A DNA stretch of 64,000 nt from Natronosalvus rutilus (GTDB lineage Archaea > Halobacteriota > Halobacteria > Halobacteriales > Natrialbaceae): the NCBI RefSeq assembly GCF_024204665.1, contig NZ_CP100355.1, positions 744,001 through 808,000 on the forward strand, in the 5' to 3' direction. The position numbers and the translations under genes were made by a program. Each line of letters opens with the position of its first letter. Positions within the stretch are counted from its first letter, which is position 1. Below, piece by piece: positions 1-8,070 of this stretch. The notes under the pieces were generated by a model. The model had not been told where the DNA came from, made no database searches, and was given only the letters and a program-made list of their open reading frames with translations.

Positions 1-815
1 GTCTTGGGAACGACGCCGGCCTCGCGGAGCGTGGTGTAGACGGCCAGTCGCCGGTCGAACCGTTCGCCCTCGACGTCGCGACCGCGCTCGAGCACCGCCG
101 CCGGGTCGAGATCGATCGCGCCCGCCGTCGCGAGGTGGGCGGCCTCGAGCAACGAACACTGCAGGGTCGGTCGGTCGTACTCCCGGCCCTCGAGCGGCTG
201 GCCGTAGAACGTCCGCTCGTACAGCTCGTGTGGGGGATTCCAGATGACGACCCGATCGGCGAGCAGGTCGGCTTCCACGCCCTGGGGAATGGCCGTCTCG
301 CTCGTTCCCGAAATCTCGGGCCGGCCGACGTCGAAGTAGGTGATCTCGCTTTCTTCATCGACGACGGCGAGGGCGCCGCTCTCGAGGTCGCTCGCGGCCA
401 CGTCGGTTCGCTCGCCGACCACGCTCAGTGCGTACTCGATCTCCCCGTCTCCCGGCCCCTTCCCGCGGGGGAAGACGGCGAACTCGGCTCGAGGCGGCTC
501 CGTCACCCACGGTTCGCGAGCGGGGGCGAGGTAGAACCCGCGCGAGCGGAGGTCGGCGTAGACGAGGAACCGAACGCCGAAGTCGGGTTCCGGCCCCGGT
601 TCGCGGGCGAGGAACGAGCGAAACGACAGTCGCTCGTCGCCGTCGCGGACGGCAGCCAGGTCGCCCCGGTACAGCAGGTGGGCGGCCTCGACCGGCGCGA
701 GGGCGATCTCGTTGCCCCCGAGCGGGTAGCCGTAGCCGCGCGAGTCGTGAAACCGCTGGCGGGCGTCGTTGCCGACGCGGACGACGTCGCCGTCGAACCG
801 TCCCTCGAGTTCCAT
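1..815 (-). CDS. endA: tRNA-intron endonuclease EndA (3' end cut by window edge)
   Basis: The reverse strand is open from the ATG at 813-815 to the window edge, giving about 271 codons. The product begins MELEGRFDGDVV and has the two-repeat architecture of archaeal splicing endonuclease: an N-terminal non-catalytic repeat (a GNEIALAPVEAAHLLY segment near residue 35) and a second repeat with LQCSLLEAAHLA, followed by RRLAVYTTLREAGVVPKT at the edge. Family knowledge: EndA cleaves bulge-helix-bulge junctions in pre-tRNA and pre-rRNA. The catalytic Tyr/His/Lys region normally follows directly after this last segment, so it lies outside the window and cannot be checked. The +-strand reading frames over this stretch are high-GC mirror frames. 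Confidence 0.85.
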   Translation of the reverse strand, partial: MELEGRFDGDVVRVGNDARQRFHDSRGYGYPLGGNEIALAPVEAAHLLYRGDLAAVRDGDERLSFRSFLAREPGPEPDFGVRFLVYADLRSRGFYLAPAREPWVTEPPRAEFAVFPRGKGPGDGEIEYALSVVGERTDVAASDLESGALAVVDEESEITYFDVGRPEISGTSETAIPQGVEADLLADRVVIWNPPHELYERTFYGQPLEGREYDRPTLQCSLLEAAHLATAGAIDLDPAAVLERGRDVEGERFDRRLAVYTTLREAGVVPK

Positions 816-909
816 ACCCGGAGGTGTCGGGCGGGCCACAAAGCCCCTGCGAATCCCGTCATCGGGCTGGTGGGTCACGTCGCCGGGCAGGCGTCTGTGC
901 AGCGAGTCG

Positions 910-1701
910 TCAGTGGTCGGCCGTCACCGACCCCTCTTGGGCTGTCGCCTCGGACTCGAGCGCTTTCGCTCGAGCGCGGTCGCAGGTCGCGTCCAGGCAG
1001 CGAGTCCCGGTCGTGGTGTCGAACGTGGGGAGGCCGCAGGCACACTCGCCGTCGGCGACGCCCGTCGGGATGACGAACCCGGTGTCGCAGTCGGGATAGT
1101 GTTCACAGCCGGCGATCAGGCCGCCCCGCCGGAGGATCAGCAGGTCACCCTCGCAGTTCGGACAGTCCCACTCGCGGTCGAACGCCTCGCGGACGGCGTC
1201 GTCGAGCGACTCACAGCCGCGGTCGAGACAGACGTGGAACGCGAGGCCGCGCTCGACGCGCATGCGAGGGAGACCACAGTCACAGCGGTCGTCGCGGAGG
1301 GTTGTATCCCGTGGGATGGAATAGCGGTCGCTACAGCCGACGCAGTGGATGCCGTTCGAGCGGACGAGGACGCCGGTGCAGCCGTCGCCTGGACACTCAC
1401 CCACGGGGGTGCCGGTGCTCGAGGCCGGATAGGTGGCGAAGCCGTCCTCGACGTGGGCGGCGACCCGGAGCGTCTGGGTGTCTTTCTTCGCGACGAGGGT
1501 GAACCCGTCCTCGCGGTCGCTCGAGACGTTGTCGGCGCGGGTGAGCCAGGCGACGGGCTGGTAGCCGTCGACGTCGTGGACGAAGACGGTGTTGTCGGGC
1601 TTGACGATGGTCGTGACGCGGCCGCGGTACTCCTCGCGATCGGTTCCGTCGGCGATCACGGTGCAGTCACCGGCGAGGACACGAATGCTGTCGTCGGACA
1701 T
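910..1701 (-). CDS. NucS N-terminal-like (DUF91-type) protein with topoisomerase-type C4 zinc fingers
   Basis: 263 residues from the ATG at 1699-1701. I rejected an upstream in-frame start because it reads into the neighbouring insertion element. Residues 1-85 contain KPDNTVFVHDVDGYQPVAW, the pattern of the NucS/DUF91 N-terminal DNA-binding domain. The rest is a string of Cys pairs (CPGDGC..CVGC, CDCGLP, CPNC, CACGLP..CLDATC) resembling zinc ribbons of bacterial topoisomerase I tails. No NucS nuclease domain is present, so nucleic-acid binding is inferred and catalysis is not. An IS1341-type element ends about 25 bp upstream of the start and probably took the place of the original promoter region. 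Confidence 0.7.
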   Translation of the reverse strand: MSDDSIRVLAGDCTVIADGTDREEYRGRVTTIVKPDNTVFVHDVDGYQPVAWLTRADNVSSDREDGFTLVAKKDTQTLRVAAHVEDGFATYPASSTGTPVGECPGDGCTGVLVRSNGIHCVGCSDRYSIPRDTTLRDDRCDCGLPRMRVERGLAFHVCLDRGCESLDDAVREAFDREWDCPNCEGDLLILRRGGLIAGCEHYPDCDTGFVIPTGVADGECACGLPTFDTTTGTRCLDATCDRARAKALESEATAQEGSVTADH

Positions 1702-1726
1702 GGGTGGTCTGGCCGCGCGATGGTAT

Positions 1727-3120
1727 TTGACATCCTCTCCGCGCTGAAGCGCGAGGATTCCCGAGCGTTGGGATATTAAGATTTGCAACCCACCTGTTCG
1801 CTCGGTGCGAAACGCCCCGAGGTTTGATTGAACAGGTAGGCTACAGGCCGTGCCAAACGACCGTTACTCATATCCTCTGTCGGAGGATTCTGAGTTATCT
1901 TTCTGCGAATGTTCATTGCACCGTTCACGTCCGCGTTCATGGCCACGTCACACGAATCACAGACGTACAACCCACGCTCTACACGGTTCGCGTCACGCTT
2001 CCGCCCACAACACGAACACGTCTTCGACGTATCTCGCTCCGAAACACGGTCAACGAGGATGCTATGCTCCTCCGCTTTGTATTCGAGCAGGTTCGTGAAG
2101 CGGTCGAACTCCCACCCGTGGAGCTTCTTATTCCCACGCTTGCCCCAGTTCCGAGGCTCGCCGTTCTCGTTCTCCCGAATCTCGCTCAGGTCGCCAACAG
2201 CGATGCGACCAACATTGTGGTCGATACACTGCTCGACGACGTGCTTAGCGAGGGCGTGCAAGAAGTGGTCTTTCCGCCGAGACAGTTTCTGTCGAGCACG
2301 AAGGGCACCGTGTGACGGGCCGTTCTTGCCTTCGGTGTCATACTCGTTGCGAGTGAAGTAGTGCTTGTCTTGTTTCAGCACGTTCCCCGGATACAACTCG
2401 GCGTCACCGTCGTCGTAGGCGATGGTGAGGTAGTTCTTGATTCCTAGGTCAATCCCTGCCGTGTTATCGCCGGGGGCATCCTCGACGGGAATCTCGATCT
2501 TGCAGATGAGGTGGAGTTCCCAGCGGTCGCCGTTCCAGACGGCCCGTACCTGTTGGATGTTCTCCACGGTCAGGTCCGGTCGTGTCTCGTACTCTGCGAG
2601 GATGAAGTCCGAGTGGTGGGTCTTCAGATTGAAGCCCTTGCTCAGGCGAAGTTTGTTGTGTTTGGAATCGTGTTTGATGCCGTTTTGCTTCCACGTCACC
2701 GTGGAGCGTGGGTGGTTATCTCCTCGCTTGCGGTAGCCGGGTGGGTTCGCGTCGGTGTCGCCGTTGTTGTGCTGTTTAAATCAGCCGGTGAACGCCTCAG
2801 CGAGTTCTTCGAGAACGCGCTGACTTGACTGAGAATGCAGGTCACTATAGCGTTCGTGGTCTTTTAATTCGCGTTTGAGGTCGGCTTCCGACGGAACCTT
2901 TCCGGTATCATCCCATTCCTGTTGGATGTGGTAGCGGGCGACGTTCCACAGTTTGGATGCTGAGTGCCCGCAGTCATCGAGGTCGTCACTCACCTGGGGG
3001 TGGTTGACGAGTTTCGCTCGATAGGTCCGGGTTGTCTCCAGCATCGGCTGTGTTCATAAGCATTTATGGATTGTTTCGTATTAATGATAGTGATTGGACG
3101 TAGAATATCCAGCAGTGTAT
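1727..3120 (-). mobile_element. IS1341-type (tnpB-only IS200/IS605) element, copy 1
   Basis: The element carries one tnpB reading frame on the minus strand. Its right end is recognisable at 1727-1760: the terminal string GGATGTCAA preceded by the palindrome CGCGCTTCAGCGCG, which is shared in style with the right ends at about 12480 and 57960. No tnpA is present, so it would depend on a TnpA supplied in trans. The left boundary is not clear; I place it loosely around 3120, upstream of the tnpB start at 3044. No target duplication is expected for this family. Confidence 0.7.
1776..3044 (-). pseudogene. tnpB: tnpB (RNA-guided nuclease family) interrupted by one in-frame TGA
   Basis: Two open segments on the minus strand, 3044-2784 and 2780-1776, are in the same frame and separated only by a TGA at 2781-2783. 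Joined, they give a 422-codon protein with normal TnpB layout: N-terminal helical part, RuvC-I AGIDLGIKNY, RuvC-II region IAVGDLSEIREN, zinc finger CSCCGRKRD..CDSC, and RuvC-III NADVNGAMNI. The stop sits between EAFTG and FKQHNNG, where related haloarchaeal proteins have Trp (from memory), so TGG to TGA is the simplest cause. Everything else looks intact, which suggests recent inactivation. A downstream GTG at 2697-2699 could at best give a product lacking the N-terminal 115 residues. Confidence 0.8.
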
Positions 3121-3365
3121 CCATCGGTGGTTGGCGTCATTCAGTGACGGCGCGTATCCCCGCCATAATCGGTGAGGTTTTGCGCCTGTTCATCCCATAA
3201 ACTCTCGAGGCGGTGTATTCCGGTTCTAGCGTCTCTCCTCGACGCCTGGCGAACGGCCCGCTTCGATTCGCGCACACCTTCGTGTTCATGTTCGTGTCCG
3301 GTCCGTCTTCGCGTTCGATGTGACCGAGACGAGACTTTTTGACCCCGGTCGTGATACCGGTTGGT
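3045..3365. other. Gap between IS1341 copy 1 and the PH-domain gene; contains a dispersed repeat
   Basis: No convincing gene. The left part is AT-rich and probably holds the tnpB promoter (CATAAATG on the minus strand near 3060-3067) and the element's left end. Positions 3174-3200 read on the minus strand are identical over 27 bases to 21149-21175 on the plus strand. The reading frames here encode Arg-rich low-information peptides. Confidence 0.5.
3174..3200 (-). repeat. 27-bp dispersed repeat, copy A
   Basis: Read on the minus strand this matches 21149-21175 on the plus strand without mismatch over 27 bases, with weaker similarity for about 15 bases beyond (ACCGATTATGG here, GCCGTTCATAG there). 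It lies between an IS1341 element and an unrelated gene, so it is likely a remnant of a mobile element. Confidence 0.7.
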
Positions 3366-3878
3366 ATGGGGGAGACGTACGAGGCGGACTGGCTCCACCT
3401 CGCCGACGGGGAGGCCGTCGTCTGGGAGAGCCGGCCGCATCCGATCGACATGGGGTGGAAACTGCCGATGGGTCTCGGGTTGATGCTCTTCGGGATCATC
3501 GTCCTCGGCCTGGCAGCCGGGACCGAGTACGGCCTCGCGAGGGCGATCGGGCTGGCCGTCGGGGCCGTTGGCCTCGTCGTCGTCACCGCGACCTACCTCC
3601 GCTGGACGAGCACACGCTACGTCCTCACCACGAGCCAATTGTACCGGAAACGCGGCATCCTCTCTCGCGACGTCACCCAGTTTCGCCTCGAGCGCGTTCA
3701 GAACACGACCCTCGAGCAGGGCGTCCTCGAGCGAGTTCTGGGGTACGGCCAGCTGACGGTCTACACGGCGGGCTCGGCCGATCCCGAACTCACGTTCACC
3801 CACGTGCCGAATCCCGAGCGGGCGGCCGGCCGGTTGAGCGCCGAACTCGAGGGCGATTCAGGTATTCAGCCGACGTAA
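3366..3878 (+). CDS. Membrane protein with bacterial-type PH (YdbS/bPH2) domain
   Basis: 170 residues, taking the ATG at 3366 (an earlier in-frame start at 3339 adds nine residues with no family look). A two-helix hydrophobic hairpin covers about residues 35-75 (MGLGLMLFGIIVLGLAAG, then LAVGAVGLVVVTATY). The following domain, LTTSQLYRKRGILSRDVTQF and RVQNTTLEQGVLERVLGYG, is the typical bPH2 pattern in which an exposed loop follows the membrane hairpin. Function in archaea is not established. The helicase gene follows on the same strand 115 bp downstream, so they may be co-transcribed. Confidence 0.75.
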   Translation: MGETYEADWLHLADGEAVVWESRPHPIDMGWKLPMGLGLMLFGIIVLGLAAGTEYGLARAIGLAVGAVGLVVVTATYLRWTSTRYVLTTSQLYRKRGILSRDVTQFRLERVQNTTLEQGVLERVLGYGQLTVYTAGSADPELTFTHVPNPERAAGRLSAELEGDSGIQPT

Positions 3879-3993
3879 GCGGGTGCGGAACGAGCGTCCG
3901 GCCGAGGGTGAGTGGGTGCGGGACGAGATGATCTCACACCCTCACTGGCCGGGACAGAAACGCCTTTCACCGGGCACACCCCCTGTCCGAGTG

Positions 3994-6393
3994 ATGGAGG
4001 TCGCCGAGGTTCTGCCCGACTTTGCCGACGCGTTCGCGTTCGAGGCGTTCAACGAGATGCAACGCGAGGCCCTGCCCGCGTTACTCGAGCGTGAGGAGAA
4101 CGTGGTCGCGAGCGCGCCGACGGCATCGGGGAAGACAGCCCTGGCCGAACTCGCGATCTGTAACGCACTGGCCGATGGGGGCACCGCGCTTTTTATCGCC
4201 CCGCTACGGGCGCTGACCAACGAGAAGGAGGCGGACTGGGACCGCTTCGAGTCCATGGACTACTCTGTGTACGTCGTCACCGGCGAACGCGACCTGAATC
4301 CGCGCCGGGCGAAGCGCGCGGACATCCTCGTGATGACGCCCGAGAAGCTCGATTCCGCGACTCGAAAACACGACTCGCCGCGATACGACTTCGTGACGGA
4401 CGTCGACGTCTGCGTGATCGACGAGGTCCACCTGCTCGACGCCGACCGGCGTGGCTCGGTCCTCGAGGTGACCGTCTCGCGGCTGCGTCGGCTCTGTGAC
4501 CCACGCGTCGTCGCGCTCTCGGCGACGATGCCGAACGTCGACGACGTAGCGGCCTGGCTCGACGCCCCGCCGGCGTGCACGTTCGAGTTCGGCGACGAGT
4601 ACCGCCCGGTCGACCTCAACGCGGGCGTCAAGACCTACACCCACGGCGAAAACTCCTTCGCCGACAAGTACCGCCGCCTCTACCGGGCGCTCGACCTCGC
4701 CGAACCCCACCTCCGGGAGGACGGCCAGGCGCTGGTGTTCGTCGCCTCTCGCCAGGACACCGTCCAGGCAGCCAAGAAGGCCAGAGACGAAATCAGCGAG
4801 CGCGACGTGCCGATGGGGGCTCGCGGCGACTACGACTTTCATACCGAGACCAAGCGCCTCGAGAACGACACCCTGCGAAACTCGGCGCTCGACGGCGTGG
4901 GATTTCACCACGCGGGCCTCTCGAAGAACGACAAAGACCTGATCGAGGAGTGGTTCAAGGAGGGCAAGATCGAATTGCTCTTCTCGACGTCGACGCTCGC
5001 CTGGGGGGTCAACCTCCCGGCCCGCTGCGTCGTCATCCGGGATACGAAGTACCACGACCCGCTCGAGGGCGAGGTGGACATGAGTCCGCTCGACATCCTC
5101 CAGATGCTCGGGCGTGCGGGCCGACCCGGTTACGACGACGTCGGCTACGGCTGGGTCATCTGCGACGGCGCCGAGGCGGACGACTACCGCCGACTCCTTC
5201 GAGAGGGGAAAGAGATCGAATCCCGGCTGGCCGACAGCCTCCAGACCCACCTCAACGCCGAGATCGCGATGGGCACCATCGCCGACCTCGAGGACGTGAT
5301 GGACTGGCTCGAGACCACCTTCTACTACGTTCGCGGCCAGTCGCGCCCGGAGTCCTACGACTTCCAGAACCTCCGACGGCGCGTTCGAGACTGCCTCGAG
5401 GAACTGGTCGAGCAGGGCTTCGTCGAGACCGGCGAGGACCTCTCGGTCGAGGCGACGGCCCGGGGCGTGCTCGCCTCCACGTACTACCTGCGCCTCGAAA
5501 CGGCCGTTGGCTTCGCGGAACTGTGTGACCAGGCCGTGGGAACGGAGGGAGACGACGACGCCACCAGTACACCGGCACCGGGAACGACACTCGAGGCCGA
5601 CGACGTCCTCGAAGCCGTCGCCACGGCTGGCGAGTTCGACTCCGTCTCCGCCCGCCAGTCCGAGCGCGATGCGATCAACGCTGCGCTCGTCGGCCAGGAC
5701 ACTGGCGACCTCGACGCCGGTCAGCGCAAGGTACTGGCCATCCTGCGAAGCGCCGCCGACAACGGCAAGACTCCACCGGACCTCCGGAGCGACGCCTGGG
5801 TGATTCGGCAGAACGCGCTCCGCCTGCTCGCCGCCCTGCGCGCGTTCCTCGACCGGTTCGCGACGCCCCACGACGCCAACCTCGCTCGGCGCCTCGAGGC
5901 CCGGATCGAGAATGGCGTCGCCGACGACGCGGTCGGCCTGACGGCCATCGACGGCGTCGCCGCCGGTCGGGCGAGCAAGCTCTCGAAGGAGGGGCTCTCG
6001 ACGCCCGGCGACGTCGTCGCGGCCGGCGTCTCGGAACTCGAGGACGCGGGACTGGGCGAGAGCATCGCCGAGCGCATCTACGAGGGCGCACAGACGCTCC
6101 CCGCGGTCGAACTCGAGTGGGGAGACTTTCCCGAGACCATCGGTGCAGGCGAGAACACCGTTCAGGAGGTCCGCATTCGAAATGTAGGCGAACCGGCCAG
6201 GGCCGGCGTCCGTGTCACCGTTAACGGCGTCGAGATGACCAGCACCAGCACGTACCTTCGCGACTCGGAAACCGTCCCCGTCGGCGTCTTCGGCGCTGAC
6301 GCGGACGAACTCGAGTACACCGTCAGTGTCGCGTTCCCCGAAGAGCCGCTGTGCCCGCTCGAGGACCGGCGGACGGTCGAGGTTCGTCGGTAG
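3994..6393 (+). CDS. Ski2-family ATP-dependent helicase (Hel308/Brr2-like)
   Basis: 799 residues from the ATG at 3994; the reading frame runs further upstream but lacks family sequence there. Motifs in order: Q-motif region NEMQREALP, Walker A APTASGKTA, motif Ib TPEKLD, Walker B variant VIDEVHLLD, motif III SATMPN, motif V STSTLAWGVNLPA, and motif VI MLGRAGRPGYDD. A winged-helix/ratchet region follows, then a helix-hairpin-helix near residues 640-700 (AIDGVAAGRASKL) and a C-terminal beta-rich domain of about 80 residues (EVRIRNVGEPARAGVRV) like the Ig-like end of Sec63/Brr2 modules. Known Hel308 proteins unwind stalled forks; the C-terminal domain makes this the second, Brr2-like haloarchaeal paralogue by inference. 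Confidence 0.8.
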   Translation: MEVAEVLPDFADAFAFEAFNEMQREALPALLEREENVVASAPTASGKTALAELAICNALADGGTALFIAPLRALTNEKEADWDRFESMDYSVYVVTGERDLNPRRAKRADILVMTPEKLDSATRKHDSPRYDFVTDVDVCVIDEVHLLDADRRGSVLEVTVSRLRRLCDPRVVALSATMPNVDDVAAWLDAPPACTFEFGDEYRPVDLNAGVKTYTHGENSFADKYRRLYRALDLAEPHLREDGQALVFVASRQDTVQAAKKARDEISERDVPMGARGDYDFHTETKRLENDTLRNSALDGVGFHHAGLSKNDKDLIEEWFKEGKIELLFSTSTLAWGVNLPARCVVIRDTKYHDPLEGEVDMSPLDILQMLGRAGRPGYDDVGYGWVICDGAEADDYRRLLREGKEIESRLADSLQTHLNAEIAMGTIADLEDVMDWLETTFYYVRGQSRPESYDFQNLRRRVRDCLEELVEQGFVETGEDLSVEATARGVLASTYYLRLETAVGFAELCDQAVGTEGDDDATSTPAPGTTLEADDVLEAVATAGEFDSVSARQSERDAINAALVGQDTGDLDAGQRKVLAILRSAADNGKTPPDLRSDAWVIRQNALRLLAALRAFLDRFATPHDANLARRLEARIENGVADDAVGLTAIDGVAAGRASKLSKEGLSTPGDVVAAGVSELEDAGLGESIAERIYEGAQTLPAVELEWGDFPETIGAGENTVQEVRIRNVGEPARAGVRVTVNGVEMTSTSTYLRDSETVPVGVFGADADELEYTVSVAFPEEPLCPLEDRRTVEVRR

Positions 6394-6422
6394 CGTCGGT
6401 CTCGAGGGCTGTCCACGAACGG

Positions 6423-6427
6423 TTTTT
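6423..6427 (+). terminator. Oligo-T terminator candidate after the helicase
   Basis: A run of five T residues 30 bp past the helicase stop, in GC-rich surroundings; archaeal termination often occurs at oligo-T. Weak evidence on its own. Confidence 0.3.
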
Positions 6428-6525
6428 GAGGCTCGAGCGGTGCTTCTCACGTAGGTCGTTCGAACGAGCGCGTGTAGTCTGTTCTCAGGTAGACGTCGAT
6501 ACGAGCCATCACCGTCGAAACACCT

Positions 6526-6545
6526 ATATTAGAACATGCTAATAT
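6526..6545. promoter_or_regulatory. ArsR-type operator: perfect 7-bp inverted repeat
   Basis: ATATTAG and CTAATAT are exact reverse complements separated by six bases (AACATG). The dyad ends 14 bp before the ATG of the ArsR gene and overlaps the AT-rich promoter region, so bound repressor would block transcription of the arsR-arsM pair. It also contains the upstream in-frame ATG at 6536, which argues that translation starts at 6560 instead. Confidence 0.65.
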
Positions 6546-6559
6546 TAGGGATAGCTAAA

Positions 6560-6931
6560 ATGGCTGCGCACCACCCGGCGAACGAATCCACTCGGTCGAA
6601 TCGAGATGCGGACTGCTGTCCCACGGCCGAACACGCCCTGAGCGAACAGGAACTGGCCGCCGACGTACGAACGCTGTCGGCCGTCGGAAGCGACACCCGG
6701 TACGAGGCACTACGCCTCATCGCCGACCGTGACGAAGACATCTGCGTCTGCGAACTGGAACCTGCCCTCGGCGTGAGCCAGGGGGCGGTCAGTCAGGCCC
6801 TCTCGCGGCTGTACGCCGCCGGCCTCGTGACGCGACGCAAGGACGGCCGATGGCGGTACTACGGCGCCACGCCGCGGGCAGACAGACTGCTCGATGTCCT
6901 CGACGAAACCCGGAGGCTCGAGAATGAGTGA
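6560..6931 (+). CDS. ArsR-family metal(loid)-responsive repressor
   Basis: 123 residues from the ATG at 6560. Winged helix over about residues 40-110: RYEALRLIAD, then VCELEPALGVSQGAVSQALSRL as recognition helices and RRKDGRWRYYG as the wing. The ICVCELE segment supplies a Cys pair in the helix used by ArsR proteins to bind As(III)/Sb(III); DCCPTAEH near the N-terminus adds two more Cys. The gene overlaps the arsenite methyltransferase start by 8 bp and is preceded by a perfect dyad operator, so autoregulation of a two-gene arsenic operon is a sound inference. The exact inducer is not proven. Confidence 0.85.
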   Translation: MAAHHPANESTRSNRDADCCPTAEHALSEQELAADVRTLSAVGSDTRYEALRLIADRDEDICVCELEPALGVSQGAVSQALSRLYAAGLVTRRKDGRWRYYGATPRADRLLDVLDETRRLENE

Positions 6932-7766
6932 CGACGCACCTTCGACGGAACCCGGCTCGAGCGAGACCGGGACCACGGCCGCCGAGCAGCGCGAAGCGGT
7001 ACGAGAGCGGTACGCCGAAATCGTCACCGACTCGGCGTCCTGCTGTGACGACGAGGCGTCCTGCGGGAGCGGAACGACGGATGGTGAACTCGACGATCGA
7101 TCGCGCTCGATGGGCTACTCCGAGGAAGCCCTCGAGAGCGTCGCCGCGGGCGCGAACCTGGGCCTCGGCTGCGGGAACCCGACCGCAATCGCGAGCCTGG
7201 AAGCTGGCGACGCAGTTCTCGACCTCGGCTCCGGGGCCGGCTTCGACTGTTTCCTCGCCGCCCGGGAAGTCGGGCCAGACGGCCGCGTTATTGGCGTCGA
7301 CATGACGCCGGAGATGGTCGAGACGGCTCGCGAGAACGCGCGAGAAAACGACGCGTCGAACGTGGAATTCCGCCTCGGCGAAATCGAGCACCTTCCGGTC
7401 GCCGACGGATCGGTCGACGTGATTATTTCGAACTGCGTCGTGAACCTCTCGCCGGACAAACCGCAGGTGTTCGCCGACGCGTTTCGCGTGCTTCGACCGG
7501 GCGGACGCCTTGCCATCTCGGACGTGGTGCTCACCGCTCGGCTTCCGGACCCGGTACGAGCGGACCCGTCTTCGGTCGCCGCCTGCGTCGCCGGCGCGTC
7601 ATCGATCCCCGACCTCGAGTCGATGCTGATCGAGGCCGGATTCGAGGCGATTTCCATCGAACCAAAGGCGGATAGCGGGTCGTTCATCCGCGAGTGGGAC
7701 GACGAGCGCGATCTGAGCGAGTACGTCGTCTCCGCGACCATCGAGGCGCGAAAACCGGTCCGGTGA
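6924..7766 (+). CDS. arsM: Arsenite S-adenosylmethionine methyltransferase
   Basis: 280 residues; the ATG at 6924 overlaps the end of the repressor gene (ATGAGTGA), implying translational coupling. SAM-binding motif I VLDLGSGAGFDCFLA, motif post-I GVDMTPEMV, and the ArsM signature segments LGLGCGNP and NCVVNLSPDK. Cysteines that bind As(III) in the family are represented by the SCC and SCG clusters near residues 38-48, GCG, NCV and the later AACVAG. The enzyme converts arsenite to methylated arsenicals in the cytoplasm. An N-terminal acidic and Ser/Thr-rich tail is typical of haloarchaea. Confidence 0.88.
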   Translation: MSDDAPSTEPGSSETGTTAAEQREAVRERYAEIVTDSASCCDDEASCGSGTTDGELDDRSRSMGYSEEALESVAAGANLGLGCGNPTAIASLEAGDAVLDLGSGAGFDCFLAAREVGPDGRVIGVDMTPEMVETARENARENDASNVEFRLGEIEHLPVADGSVDVIISNCVVNLSPDKPQVFADAFRVLRPGGRLAISDVVLTARLPDPVRADPSSVAACVAGASSIPDLESMLIEAGFEAISIEPKADSGSFIREWDDERDLSEYVVSATIEARKPVR

Positions 7767-7819
7767 GTCATCGGCCACCGAATCGACGCAACGAAATTGG
7801 AAGCGAAGGCGACGGCGCC

Positions 7820-7996
7820 CTAGGTCTCCTCCTCGAGCCGATCGTGTCGCTCGTCGATCTCGTCCAGGATGTCGAGCGTCTTGCGGATCGAGGCGCGAAT
7901 CGCGTCGCTGCGGTTGACGAACTTCCCGTCGTCGCCGACGTGTTCGTCGAGGTCCTCGAGGAGTTCCTGGGGAATCTCGACGCTGATCTTGGGCAT
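7820..7996 (-). CDS. Small ribbon-helix-helix (CopG-like) protein
   Basis: 58 residues, starting MPKISVEIPQELLEDLDEH at the ATG 7994-7996 and ending DRLEEET. The pattern beta strand (KISVEIP), helix (QELLEDLDEHV), turn with VNRSDAIRASIRKTLD is the complete RHH fold, which dimerises to bind DNA through the N-terminal strand. It is isolated between arsM (convergent) and tatCt (same strand, upstream). Similar 55-60 residue proteins are common in haloarchaea. No toxin partner is seen next to it. Confidence 0.75.
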   Translation of the reverse strand: MPKISVEIPQELLEDLDEHVGDDGKFVNRSDAIRASIRKTLDILDEIDERHDRLEEET

Positions 7997-8070
7997 GGCC
8001 GTCTCTTCGGAGGCGTAGTTCTTAAGCGGTTTGACGGGTGCTGCGGACAGGGGGGCGAAACCGAAACGCG

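Noticed and set aside
2781-2783. Recoding of TGA as selenocysteine or pyrrolysine-like readthrough in tnpB
   Set aside because: Haloarchaea have no known Sec machinery, the expected residue is Trp, and no structure near the codon supports recoding. A point mutation is simpler.
4204-6450. 748-residue minus-strand open frame opposite the helicase
   Set aside because: Helicase motifs are complete on the plus strand; the antisense frame is a GC artefact.
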